A DNA stretch of 41,781 bases from Dicyema japonicum (GCA_011109175.1 RDEW01000037.1:212110-253890), one strand, 5' to 3'; positions 29,461 to 40,984 are shown, counted from the stretch's first letter. Notes: generated from the sequence alone by a model not told the origin. Numbers and translations are program-made.

Positions 29461-30215
29461 CTAAAGTAACCAATGCGTACTTTTTTGAGGCAAATCCAAG
29501 AACATCATATTATGTAGTATATATCTGGTTACCACAGAAACACGTAAAAAACAATCTGCCCATAGGCTGCAAGCCATTCATGTGATATAATTTTTTATTG
29601 GTTTTGTTCTTGTGTTCATTAATTAATCGGTTGAAATTATTCGATAACATCAATTTGAGAAAAAGAAGACGAGAAAGAAGACTGTATGGATAATTTCGTC
29701 CGATAGCATCATTTTGAAGTGGGGGAGGGGAAGAATGAATAAATTTTTTTTTTGTAGAAGAAAAAATAGATTTTTTGTAATAACAGAAAAAGACGGAATT
29801 CAATGATCTTCCCTTCTTTCAGACGGCATTTCTGAGGAAGAAATTTTTTTTCGGATTATTAAGGGATTTTTTTGCTGTATGGCAAATCAGAGATGGTGTC
29901 ACCAGAAAAACTGAATCACAATGCCCCGGAATTTTTGTTTATTTATTAATCCAATTGTTTAAAACCCATAACTGATTAAGTGACCTGACATGTTTTAACA
30001 GTGCCCTCAGCTTGGTACGGGGATTCTCACTTTAGTCCACAAGTACATATTGGAACTGTTAGATAGAACGCGTGGCATCCGAAGGACCTATCTTCCATTT
30101 TCCATTCGAGGGATTCCCAAAGTAAGAAATATGGATGGATGTGATGCTTAGAAAGAATGCGTCTCACTATTATTATTATTATAAGCAACTACATAGAATC
30201 ATATAAACTATAATT
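29461..30215. other. Stretch without a recognisable gene
   Basis: Long A/T homopolymers and a 97-codon minus-strand frame (29510-29803) without a recognisable domain. No splice-consistent exon chain was found. Confidence 0.4.
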
Positions 30216-30344
30216 CTATTCGTGCCGCGTCTGAACAATCCTCTTAATTAGCCTTTCCCATCCCCTCCTGTCCGATGCCAAGTGCCGCAGACTACTAAGG
30301 TCTTCACCGTCCTTTAGTAGTCTGGTTACTGATCTCAGGTCACC
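30160..30344 (-). pseudogene. LINE ORF2 C-terminal tail with TAA-repeat 3' end
   Basis: 30344-30216 encodes GDLRSVTRLLKDGEDLSSLR and HLASDRRGWERLIKRIVQ, ending TRHE-stop. This is the classic LINE terminal block (DLxxLxxxAxDRxxWxxLxxxI). About 30 bp beyond the stop the minus strand has a (TAA)n tract (30169-30183), a common 3' terminus of CR1/jockey/RTE-type elements. An undetermined base at 30346 marks the truncated 5' side. Confidence 0.75.
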
Positions 30345-30472
30345 ANAATGAACTTTAACATTACCTATCATCAAAGAGAGCTTTTATCTATTTGAATTTC
30401 AATATTTTTAAATTTATTGAGCAAAACTAAATACTTTTTAATAATCCTATAATAGGACTGCTCCTCTTTAAA

Positions 30473-30722
30473 GTTCTTGTCTAAATATTTCAATTTTCAT
30501 GGTTTATTTGCTTAATTTTTTTTTAAATCAAAAATTTATTAACAATAAAATATTATTTATTAACTATGGGGGAGAGCGGCTGCTGACATCACGGAGTAAG
30601 CGTTTCCGCGAACTACTGCGATACCAATTCTTTGCCTCAGCCAGACCGCTTCCCGCACGTCTTTCTGGCGGTGGGCCGTTCTTGTCTAAATATTTCAATT
30701 TTCATGGTTTATTTGCTTAATT
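30473..30722. repeat. 45-bp direct repeat flanking an insertion
   Basis: 30473-30517 and 30678-30722 appear identical over 45 bp (starting GTTCTTGTCTAAATATTTC). They flank the 160-bp family A fragment 30518-30677, whose A/T-rich 3' end lies next to the first copy. This fits a long target site duplication. Confidence 0.85.
30518..30677 (-). mobile_element. Family A RLE LINE, very short 5'-truncated insertion
   Basis: On the minus strand the fragment encodes DVREAVWLRQRIGIAVVRGN followed by AYSVMSAAALPHS-stop, the extreme C-terminus of family A, and then an A/T-rich tail. It is flanked by a perfect 45-bp direct repeat. Its coding part is the reverse-complement counterpart of the pieces at 3648-3712 and 3810-3864. 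Confidence 0.8.
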
Positions 30723-30961
30723 AATAAATTTCTCAGTCTTAAATTCTATAATTTAAGATAAATTTTAATAATAAATTTTAATAATTAATATCAATTTCGT
30801 GACAAAAAACATGCAATTTTAGGTGTAAATATTGAATTATGTTAGCGACTTTTTTCAATCGTGTTGCTAAGCAAATCAATTATATATCATTATACATCAC
30901 TATTCTCAGATTGTGTCAAATACTCGATGTACTCGGGTTTTATTATTTTTTCAGAGAATAC

Positions 30962-33226
30962 ATGGAATCTTTGGATGATCTTCACATATATTTATGGCCA
31001 AAGTGTCTTTGGAGGATTTACGAAAGAACTGGACTTGCCGAATCCATACCTGGATTGATCTCCCTTGGTTTTATTAGGTAAATAATTTAACTAATTTTGT
31101 AAAGGACACGAACTAGTTTTACTCTGCAAAAGATCAGGGAGGAAATCACAAATCAATTGGGTCCTGACTTTCCAAAAAAATACTATTTTCTGAGACAAGT
31201 TGGTAGGAAAGTTGCTATTGTATTTATGTGAATATATTTGTAGATAAGGCAGAGACAAGAAATTGGGATTTTTGCAAGTGATTTTCTTCCACCAAACGCA
31301 TCGTCTCCTGATTTATTTGTTATAGAAAATGATACAATTGAAATCAACTCCCATTCCAATTCAACGTCTATTAATGTCTTTTTGAATTTACAAAATTAGG
31401 ATCCCTTTAATGAGAAGATGAGCATCATAACTGGAGACTTGTCATCTAAACAAGTCGAGAAATCACTATCTATTTCTCACGATAAAACTAAAGACGAAGA
31501 TCAGGGGAAATCCGATATCCAATCATTTAAGAAAACTCAAAAAATGAAGAAAGTTGTCAATTCAAAAAAGCTAAGTTCTGAATTAGAAAACCCGTTTAAT
31601 GAATCTCTGGAAGAAAATGGTGAAACAAAGCTTATAAACGCATCAAAGAAAAAAATAGTTGTAAAAAACAACTACAACAGGAGAAAATCAAATGATAAAA
31701 AAAAGATGCAGAACTTTTACATCCAAACTGATGAGACCGGAACCGATTCCGAAAAGCAGAGAAATAAAGGTGTTTTAAGTTCCAAGGGATCTTCAGTTGA
31801 TTCAATTAGTTGTGAATCCAATAACTTTTCGAATGTTCAATTTAATGTAATAAATTTACAGAAACCGAATTTAACAAAGGAGAGATTTAAAGAAAACTTA
31901 GAAGAAGACATGGTATTCTAGACATTCTAACGATATTAGATCTTTCCCCCTTTAGTTACCACTTTTTCCGGAAAACGGGAGTCAGACAAAAAAGTACTGA
32001 TATATTAAAATATTAAGAAATCAAGGAAAATGAGAAAACTTGGTTTAATGGTAGGTAATTCTAAGATATCCCTGAAATTATTGAGAGTCAGTTGGATACT
32101 TTTAACGAACTAAACGATTCTGAATTTTTTCCAAAAAATATCAAAAATTTAGGTGAATCTGATGATTTATTATTTCCGTCCGAGAGGATCAACTATCCTA
32201 TAAGGCGAAGGGGAAAAACAAACAAGCATAAGAAAAAAGTAAAAAAATTATCCAAAAACAATTTTAATGATGATAAAGAGTAAAAAATATTTTTAATGGT
32301 TAAAAGTTTAGAAATCTCAGACAATAGGCGTAGAAAGCACTTTAACCCAAACCATAACAGAATTAATTCTTCTGATGACGTTCGAAATGGACAAAGAAGG
32401 TTATCTAAAGAAGATCAACAGCAAAAACACAATCAATTGGAGCAGATTAAACAACTTGAAAAAGAGATGGATAAGGCTCAGCAGGATCTACTAAATCCAT
32501 CAGAAATCGTAATTTTAGAGGATTTTAATGTCGACTTTTCTCAAAGCAGGTTGTTCAATTTCTTTAGATTAGTGAGGAAAAAAAAGTTGATATCACAAAA
32601 ATTGAGAGAGAAATGACCGTCAAACTAAAGTCCCTTCTAAATGAAGTGCACAAATTGGATAATGAAAGAAATTATCTCATTCGACAACTTGAAAGCTTGG
32701 ATAACGAAAACAAATCAAGTTACTAGTTTGTAACTATAAAATAGAAAAAAATGACTGGAAATATAAATATTTTGCTGAGAGGAAGCTTACAAAGGAACTT
32801 CAAGTGGATTCATCCAAAAATGAACAAGTGTTAAATAATATATACAAAAATAAACTTCGATATATTCCTCCAACTCAGCCAGTTGTGCCCAAGAACACAC
32901 GAATGAGGCCTGGGAGTAATGTAAGGTCATTTTCTATTGATAGGCAAATTTGCTGATAATGAAAACCAAACTGGAATTGGTGATTGAAAAACTAAAAAGA
33001 GAAGAGGAATCTCTCAAAACTCGATTATTTATAGAGATGAAAGTTTTTCAATTTTTTATTTAAGATTAAAAATCACGAAAAAGAACGGGCAGGCAAGAAT
33101 AGAAATATTTTGCGACAATACAGACATGAAGCGACCGATCATAGAAATAGATATGGTAAAATATTGGCTGACAGTTCAAAATCACGGAATCAGTCAGATT
33201 TTACATTCCCAAAATTGAATAAATAG
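30962..33226 (+). CDS. SPATA1-like protein
   Basis: Twelve exons give 664 aa plus stop, and the frame closes exactly. Introns: 31078-31104, 31220-31243, 31376-31399, 31913-31939, 31994-32017, 32043-32065, 32280-32306, 32550-32572, 32719-32744, 32921-32943, 33043-33064 (22-27 nt). The N-terminus (about 1-95) reads LDDLHIYLWPKCLWRI, ISLGFIRTRTSFTLQKIREE, YYFLRQVGRKVAIIRQRQEI and SDFLPP, which resembles the N-terminal ubiquitin-like region of SPATA1 proteins. The middle is a lysine/serine-rich low-complexity stretch. The C-terminal third is predicted coiled coil (LLNEVHKLDNERNYLIRQLE, NDWKYKYFAERKLTKEL, KREEESLKTRLFIEMK), as in the SPATA1_C region. SPATA1 is a sperm/cilium-associated protein of poorly known function. 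Start: ATG at 30962 places the conserved block at the N-terminus; an upstream exon cannot be excluded. The PIWI gene follows 0.6 kb downstream. Confidence 0.72.
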
Positions 33227-33839
33227 GGTCTTTGCTCAATAATTATTTATTGCATTACAGAAACAATAAAGTTTGTCAATTAAACATTAACAAAGCAATC
33301 TTCACTTTTATATTTACAATACGTTAACAAAATCAAGTAACCACAAAAATAATTCAGTTTTAATCAATTAGAAATATCATTACGACCGTAACATTTCCTA
33401 ATGATGATCACAACGATAAGTAAAATTGATCCCAGGATAGGAAAAAGTGCCATTTCGATATCTCTTCTAGAGGAGAAAGGAAACATATATAATTAAAATG
33501 GATTAGTTCCTTATTTTTAGACCCACCATGTATAGCATCCCAATTTGTCAATATATTTCACATTTCCTAAAATTACCTAATAATTGATTTATAATAAAAA
33601 TTGAATAAAATTAATTACTTATGAATTAATTAAAATACTTGAACTGTAGCTAAACATAATCATTATTATTTAAAATAATAAATTCCTTCAGATAATATGA
33701 AATCTTTGAAAACAATTATATAAATTATAAATAATTATATGAATATAAATTAATATCAATCAAAAATTATAATTTCGTAACTGGTAAACCACCTTACAAA
33801 TAAAAAATCGCATTCCCGTTTCGTAATTTTCTTGTGGTG
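33227..33839. other. Intergenic region between SPATA1-like and PIWI genes
   Basis: AT-rich, with no open frame of note. It holds the likely 3' end of the SPATA1-like gene (AATAAA at 33265) and the 5' flank of the PIWI gene. No transposon fragment is recognisable here. Confidence 0.6.
33265..33270 (+). promoter_or_regulatory. Candidate polyadenylation signal
   Basis: AATAAA 39 nt after the stop codon of the SPATA1-like gene. Its position fits, but the motif is common by chance in AT-rich DNA. Confidence 0.4.
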
Positions 33840-36800
33840 ATGTCAAATAATCGAGGTTACAGTGGAGGTGCCTATAGAGGAAACAATAGAGGTGACGTAA
33901 TAGTTGATTAACTAATTTAGGTGGTTATAATAGACCTCATAACAATCAGAGGGATAATTATCGTGATGATAGGAACCGTAGAGATAATCGGGGCGGTGAT
34001 TACGATGACAGATCCCATAGGAATCAACGGGGAAATTATTACGACGACAGACCATACAGGAATCGTGATAATGACAGACCTTATGCGGACAATGGAACCC
34101 GCTATGATGACCGCAGACGGCCTGATTCTAGACATGGAAACGATAGAACTCAGGAACGAAACTTTGAGAGACGTGGTTATAATGAAGGAAGAGGAAGGCG
34201 AGATGATAGGACCAACTATCAAGATAGACGCGGAGGTGATAGAGAGAAATGTTCTCAATTCAAAGACACAGTTAAGGAAAGTGCCACATCAATTTTTACT
34301 GAATTGGATTATGGTCCTGAAATTATGATGACTACCGTATTTATTAATGCTGATTTGTTAGAATGAGATTAGATTGGAAAATGCTGTTGTTCAGTATTTC
34401 ACAAAACTAAAAGAGCTTGATGATGCAAAGAAAAAAATCAAAAGATACGAAAGAGCCAACAAGGCTATGATTCTTCCCCCTTTTGCTTCTGGACCTCATG
34501 TTGGAGATTCGGGCTCTACTGTCACTTTAAAATCAAATTTTTTCCAAATAACAGACACTACAAACAGGTGGCGAATTCACGTGTACAATGTTAAATTTGA
34601 AAATCCTGACTATGATAAAAACAATGAAGTTCCTGCAAACGAAAGACATGCAATTCTCAGTAAATATTTCAAATCAGTGTTTGACAATAATTACATATTT
34701 GATGGAAAAGAAACAATATATTCTACTAAAGAAATTAGAGTATTTAATAATTTTATTTGCAGGATAACATTGTCATTAATTGTGAAAATTCTGGCAAACT
34801 ATTTGAAGTAACAATGATCTACACAAAATGTTCATCCTCCAATGAACTCCCTGCTCTTCAGGCAATGAATATCCTTATGAAACGTGTTTATCATATACTG
34901 GAAATGAAACCACTTGGAAGATCTTTTTTCGATACTGCGTCAGATGCTAGAAGAAGAATCACTAAAGAGTTGATAAATTGGTTTTAACTTTAAGGGTAGA
35001 CGCTCTAGTGGCCGTGAGAAGTAGTATATCCTACTACGAGGACTCTAGTCTTTTATATTTGTTGGATATTCATTATAAGTTTGAACAAACTGAAACTGTT
35101 AATCGTGTTATAAATCAAATGAGACAAGATCAGGTAGACGAAGAGTTCATGAAAGAGAATTTAATTGGGAGGACTGTAAGGACAGAGTAGGTTTATTATT
35201 AATATAATAGATATAATAATTTAACATATACCATATGTGATGTTGATTTTAATAAGACCCCACGTTCCACGTTTACTATAAAGGATAGAGAAATCTCATT
35301 TGCTCAATATGTTGAAAGATACGGATGTACAATCACTGATATGAATCAGCCATTGTTGGTGGTTAAGAACAAAAAAAAGGGTGATGGATACGATGATAAA
35401 ATTTATCTGATTCCTGGATTATGTAGACTTACAGGTATTATTATTCACCGATTTGTAGGACTCCCTAGACAAATGTTGGAGAACCTTAATGCCGCAAGAG
35501 ATGCAGCTAGGTTGACAAAGGCGGTCCCCACTTTAAGAGTGAAAACTCTAGAAAGTTTCAGAAAACGTTTTGACAAAAATGATAAAATTAATGACGAATT
35601 TAAAAAATTGGGACTTAAAATAGGAACTAACCTGCTTGATGTGAGAGGAAGAGTTCTTGATTCTCCCTCTATAATGTTTAATGATTGGCGTGACGATGTA
35701 TTATTTTATATTATTTAGGTGCCATGTAGACCTAATGAAATGTTTGGGAAATACATTTTTAATAAGAGGATATTAACAAGTCCAGCTGCCAATGTAGAGA
35801 TAGTGATATTGTGTCACATTCGTACAGAAAACTTAGCCAAGAATATTTCATCAGAAATATATTACGGTCTTAAAACGATTGGTGGAATAAGAAATGTAAA
35901 TATTCAAATGTAAGTGTTTTGTATATTGTAGTCAACCACTACATGATGATTCTGCCCAATCATATTGTAATGAAATACAAAAAATTGCTAATAATTGTTC
36001 ACTTATTGTTTGTGTTCTGTCAAATAATGTAGCGAAACGATACAATGCTATAAAAATTCAGTCATCGTTAGTAAATCCAGGTTCTCTGATTTTTAATATT
36101 TAGTTCCAACTCAAGTCATGATAGAAAGAACATTTTTGAATGCAAAAAATTTGAGGACTCTTGTGTTTAAAGTTATTCCCCAAATTGTTGCTAAATTAGG
36201 TGGAGAACCATGGGGATGTAAAATAACACCATCAGTAAGTCATTAGTTGTAGTTTAGCTGAGAAAATCGAGTATGTATGTTGGCATTGATACGTATCATG
36301 ATGCACAGAGAAAAGAATTATCAGCTGCAGCCTTTGTGGCCAGTTTGAATGGAAATTGTACTCGAATGTTTAGTAGAGTGAGTTATCAATTGAGATCACT
36401 TGAATTACATGTTAATATGCGTCCAAACGTTGCAGGTTTTTATTATGTTATTGGTAGAGGCGTGTATTCACTGGTATAGAGCAAACAGTAATAAATTCCC
36501 TAAACATCTGTTCTTCTTTAGGGATGGTGTTGGTGATGGGCAGCTTGAAGAGGCTGTTACTCTTGAGATTGAACAGATTACTCATGGAATACAGGATGCT
36601 AAAGAAATATTATCACTTCCAGCAGATACAATGTTATTTATTATTAATATTTTAGGTGTACTGTTACATTTATTGTTGTTAAAAAGAGAATATCTGCGAG
36701 GTTTTATTTGGATCAGGGTAATGGAGACTATGCGAATCCACTGCCAGGAACAGTAGTTGACACTAGGGTCACAAGAAATGACTGGTTATTTTTATATTCA

Positions 36801-37108
36801 TTTATAGGTTTGATTTTTATTTGATATCTCATATGCCTAAAGAGGGTACTGTTAATCCTGTTCATTATAATGTTATTTATGACACACTAAAAGTTAATCC
36901 CGACGATATTCAAATGCTTGCATATAGATTATCATGGTTATACTACAACTACACTGTAATCATTATGTTATTATTTTAGGGATCTATTAGTATTCCCTCT
37001 GTCTGTGGTTATGCTCATAAATTGGCTTATTTATCTGGTCTTAATTTGTCAACTGCACAAGTGTCCTCAAATAGACCTGAATTATCCGAACAACTTTTCT
37101 ATCTTTAG
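33840..37108 (+). CDS. piwi: PIWI-clade Argonaute
   Basis: Fifteen exons give 977 aa plus stop, and the frame closes exactly. Introns: 33892-33920, 34337-34361, 34740-34762, 34969-34994, 35187-35210, 35435-35458, 35698-35718, 35910-35931, 36081-36103, 36235-36257, 36411-36435, 36633-36655, 36785-36807, 36956-36979 (21-29 nt). Residues 1-140 are rich in RG, RGG and DR (candidate methyl-arginine sites for Tudor partners). The N domain follows, then the PAZ/linker region with [21 protein letters not shown] and [12 protein letters not shown], typical of PIWI rather than AGO. The MID and PIWI domains carry a complete catalytic set: D737 (YVGIDTYHD), E775 (LELH), D807 (RDGVGDGQL) and H905 ([10 protein letters not shown]). 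The C-terminus reads [12 protein letters not shown]...QLFYL-stop. PIWI proteins bind piRNAs and silence transposons in germ cells, and this one is predicted to be slicer-competent. The first intron uses the GTGACG donor because only that keeps the RG frame. Confidence 0.96.
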
Positions 37109-37840
37109 TTATTAGGATTGCTTCTTTTTTGGTTTGGTTATAGATTTTTTTCTTTCATTACTTTTGTGATAAGTGTCCTTAACAACCATTTTTTTTAAAT
37201 TGGACAAAATGTCAAAAAGAATTGTAAGAAGTGCGTTGGTCAACAAAAGGGGTATTCCATATATATGGTTTACCTAAAGACTCTTTTCTATAAATACTGC
37301 AAATTATGGTTCTTAGCTTGGGTACGAATTTCCTAATTTAATATTTGCTTTATAAGTTGAATGTTCTCACATTATTAAATTTACCATTACAGATCTTCAA
37401 GTTCCTACATAAATGTATTCAGAAAGCAGCATCTTTTTTGCCGACCACGTAGATTCGGTGCACGTTTTTATGTCCTATTTTGTTTTTCACATTCCTTTTC
37501 AGCAAAAAATATCATTTTATTGTTAATATTTGTTAACCGCAGAATATTTTAATACATATGTATGTTAAATGTTCTGTGGTTGGAGACGAAATTTTCGAGT
37601 TTTCTAACTAGAGGACTCCCTTGTGGTTCCTAACTCGTTACCATCGTGGAAGATGATGTAGGACGGAAAGCTAAATGGAGACCATGAAAAAGTGAGTCAT
37701 AGATGGGACTTGTTAAATTGATAATGATTCTGAAATTATCATAATTATGTAAATGTGATTTAACTAATCTAATTAAATTTTATTCCAATACCATCATTAA
37801 TCCTACAAGAACAGAGTGATCCAGATGCATTTGATCCAAG
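37109..37840. other. Stretch without a confirmed gene
   Basis: An ATG at 37208 opens SKRIVRSALVNKR, followed by a 28-nt GT...AG segment and an open TLFYKYCKLWFLAW, which could be a tiny spliced gene. The next intron would have to be longer than usual, and no family is recognised, so no CDS is called. Confidence 0.35.
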
Positions 37841-38002
37841 CTTTCAGGTTGGTTTGATGCTCCTCCCTTCTACACAAGCTTGTTAGACTCAGGTGGTCTC
37901 TTGATCATATTTGGTCAGACCTCTTTAGTTATTCCTTCGGATTAGAATCTCCAAAGTTGTTGGTGTTGTGTTCTTTTATCCGTAGACAACTTCCTTGTCA
38001 CG

Positions 38003-38365
38003 TCATTTTCTGAGCATTATTTCAAAAGATATCTTGTGAGACGCATGCATACGAAATGTATGACTCAATATATTGTGAGTAAAACGTTTTTGGTAAGGGA
38101 TGGTTCCCGATTTTCCATAGCTTTTCAGGTTGATTTCCGACGTATCGAAGATTACTCCTAGGATTCTTTGACATCTCTTAAGTGTTTTCCCTTTCAATTG
38201 ACTTGTTTGACATTTTCTTGTCCACTGGTTAATTGTCAGAGTACCCCATTGTGAAATAGCCAAGTTTACATAATTTTGGAATCGAATTGTGGTTTGTGTG
38301 TAGACTTGTAACAATTCTTTCACTGCCCAGATCAGGAGTGTCAGGGGATTTTTCATCGGGTCCAT
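38003..38365 (-). pseudogene. APE-type LINE RT C-terminal fragment
   Basis: The frame contains KGKTLKRCQRILGVIFDTSE, matching the KTPKILGVIFD block of the LINE at 18220-19734, followed by a position-equivalent YQKRFTHNILSHTFRM. No catalytic motif is present. Further degenerate LINE sequence may extend from about 37840 to 38900, but I cannot assign it. Confidence 0.55.
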
Positions 38366-39780
38366 GTTAATCTATGATAATGGATACCCTTCGGTCTTGT
38401 TCTTTTTATTTTGAATTCCCTGGCTCTTATTTCATTGTTCATCGATTTCAGAAATCTCCTCGCACTTTTGAGACAATTTCTTTCGACCGCTTTGTCAATG
38501 GAGGTGAAGCTGTCCAACTTTCCTAGGAAGATCTCTCTTAATCTTCAACAAAATATCGTTATGGTCCCATTAATATTATATATGACGTAACAATTTATTT
38601 TTGTAGAATAGAGAAATAGAGTGTTGTCACACAAGGTGGATTGATCTGCGATCCTGTGAAGTGTTCTCTTGTTTTTGGTAGGGCTTATTTGTGATTGGCA
38701 GTGGACCTGTCTACGACAAGAGTAAATTTCCTCTTGCATTGACTGATTATATTGACAGTCTGCTTGCCTTTCAGATATTTACAGATCATGACGTCATTCA
38801 AACTCCCCAGGGCTGATAGGTCCACCATTAGTACCTTTTCAGGCATGACTCAGTTCTTTTACTTTTGGTGAATTATCCTCGTACTTCAGGCCCCTTCAAA
38901 TTAGTATGAGTTCATCACATTTCCTAGTACGATCAGAAAAGGAGAGAAACTTCATTAGCTGATAGTTTCAATTTTTGAATGAATACTCAATCTTGAATTT
39001 TAAAATAAGTACTCACATAATTTTCTTTTAATCTCGTTCACGTTTAGTTTAATAACACATATCCGATCCTTCGGTTTGAATCGGTCAGAAACAATCGTCC
39101 GTGAAGTTGAGGCCAGGAATTCGTAGACGAGATGTTCCCTCGATAGAAGAGAGCCAACAATTCTTTTTCGTGCTGATTTAAGTGCACCCTGAGAAACTCC
39201 AGAACGTTCGCTACTGGTGAACCAAATGACAACTAACTATTGTGTATTGAAAAAGTATGGAATTATTACGATTCCTGAATCGATTGACATTCCATTCAGA
39301 CAAAATACCACTGCTGAAACAGACACATTGTTTATTACAAAAATAATAATGTGAAAGGCCAAGGATTTTTGAGAATTAAAAAAACTGTTGTGAGTATAAA
39401 TTTCTCATAGACTCAATCATCTGATTATTTCTGCTTAAAATTTCAAAATTCAGCATATAACAAACTTTTGTATGATTCCACACTGATCTTTGATCCTATA
39501 CTCCGAAATCGGAGTGCATAAGGGGCCCGATCGGGCCTCTACTACTCTCTTTTGTAATCGACTGTTTCCAAAATTACATACCCCATCAGCATGGAAGAGG
39601 GTTATTATGGGAATTCCTAAAAAGGAAAGCCAAATGTTCTGGGTTCGTATTTTATGTGGCACAAAATTTAGAAGCATGTCTACTTTAAAGAGAAATAAGG
39701 AAATTGTTAGTTGAATAATTAATTCAGAAGACTCCTCTCGTTTCGACAACTACGGGTTGTATTTCTAAACTTTCTAACCA
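38366..39780. other. Degenerate repeat-derived stretch, unassigned
   Basis: Minus-strand frames at 38545-38739 and 39044-39232, and overlapping frames on both strands at 39450-39749, are open for 60-100 codons but match no family I know. Their mixed composition and flanks of LINE pieces suggest old element sequence. Confidence 0.35.
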
Positions 39781-40330
39781 ACTCAATTGACCCACTACTC
39801 GTAGTGTCGTCTATATAAACAATTGAAAGATGGGCAACCTTGTCAACTGCCAAAGAAGTAGACCAAGAGGATCACATTGTTGGATCCCAATCGATGATTT
39901 AATGAATCCATCACCAATAACGAGATACGAGTTTCATAATGTGAATAATTCTTGGTGCTCTTTTCAAAACGGTTTCAAGAAGATGGTCCCTACTCACAGA
40001 ATTGAAGGCGTTGAAACTTCCAGCTTCACAATTATTGCAGGGTTATCTTCTTTACAATAGTTCACAAAGGAACAAGCGGCATGAATGACCGAATCAAACC
40101 CCCCGCGGAATTGTAATAGTTTCAGTTCGGATGACAAATCATCGATGATGTTGCCAGATACAAACAGGTTTATGAGTTTGGTTAACGATGATACAAAGTG
40201 AGCTCCCGTCTCAAAAATTAAAAATGACGAAAGGTCTCTAATATGCTCGCATGCACTGCTGGTTATTTGAGCGAATCTCGCCATCCTGATAGTGAATAGG
40301 CACGTAGTCAGGGCGGCCATCATATGACCA
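39780..40330 (-). pseudogene. LINE RT fragment of another family
   Basis: On the minus strand: ELKLLQFRGGFDSVIHAACS, NPAIIVKLEVSTPSIL (a degraded motif A of the IVKLDxSNAFNS type), SYLVIGDGFIKSSIGIQQCD with PLG (motif B, usually GVQQGDPLGP), and VYIDDTT (motif C). The catalytic Asp of motif A reads Glu here. It is distinct from families A and B and from the jockey-like pieces. Frames are broken several times. Confidence 0.65.
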
Positions 40331-40339
40331 TTTGTTCCT

Positions 40340-40960
40340 AATCCTAGCTAGGCACATCGAACAGAACGGGAAATTCCTCTATGTCATGCAATTCAGCATG
40401 GCCTCGCAAAAAAATTCACCGAACTTGTTGCCTTTCTCACTACCCACAAAATCGATATTGCCCTTCTACAAGAAACGAAACTATCCAGAAAATCAATTCT
40501 TCCTCACTTCAAAGATTATTCTATTTTCCGCCGTGATCGACCAAATTCAAGCATGAAAAGCGGTGTTCTCATACTTATACACAAATCTATTACTTTCTCT
40601 GATACTTCTACATGTCACACGCTCTGATTGAATGTGACATTGAACTTACTTCAGTCCTGGTCAAAATAAATCACACACCGTACACATATGTAAATATTTA
40701 AATCCCACCATTTCAGATCCTCTTTCAAATAGAACAACAAGTTATCCTCAATGACCAAAAATCACACACTTGGACAGCTTCCAAAGCCGGATACTCCAAT
40801 ACAAACCTCACTCTATGTTCTCCATCGCTATCTTAGGCAACAACAACAACGATTTATTAACAAAAGAGTTAAGGATTTTTCTAAAGGGTATTACATCTGA
40901 GTCCTACCATAAGACTTGGACTCCACACCCAGACCCTTCTTCCTTTTTTTAAATTTTTTT
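40340..40960 (+). pseudogene. LINE endonuclease N-terminal fragment
   Basis: The plus strand encodes QHGLAKKFTELVAFLTTHKI followed by DIALLQETKLSRKSILPHFK and SGVLILIHKSITF, the start of an AP-type endonuclease with its QETK motif. It then breaks off and resumes near 40770 with WTASKAGYSNTNLTLCS. The GDxN and SDH motifs are not seen, so a middle section is deleted. It lies head to head with the RT fragment at 39780-40330. Confidence 0.65.
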
Positions 40961-40984
40961 TCAGGACGTTACTCCCAGCTTTAT

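Noticed and set aside
33917-34258. Minus-strand 113-codon hydrophobic ORF over the PIWI N-terminus
   Set aside because: It is the antisense of the RG/DR-rich exon 2; its Ile/Val-rich composition is a by-product of that codon use.
33921-34328. Plus-strand 135-codon ORF beginning [12 protein letters not shown]
   Set aside because: It is a wrong-frame reading of PIWI exon 2. The RG-rich frame joins exon 1 through the 29-nt intron and continues into the PIWI domains.
33840-37108. Ciliate origin because of the tiny introns
   Set aside because: TAA and TAG are used as genuine stops in these genes, and the window is full of animal-type LINEs, hAT and pogo elements.
37200-37460. Possible tiny spliced gene starting at 37208
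   Set aside because: Only one intron of the usual size fits; the rest needs a longer intron, and the product matches nothing.
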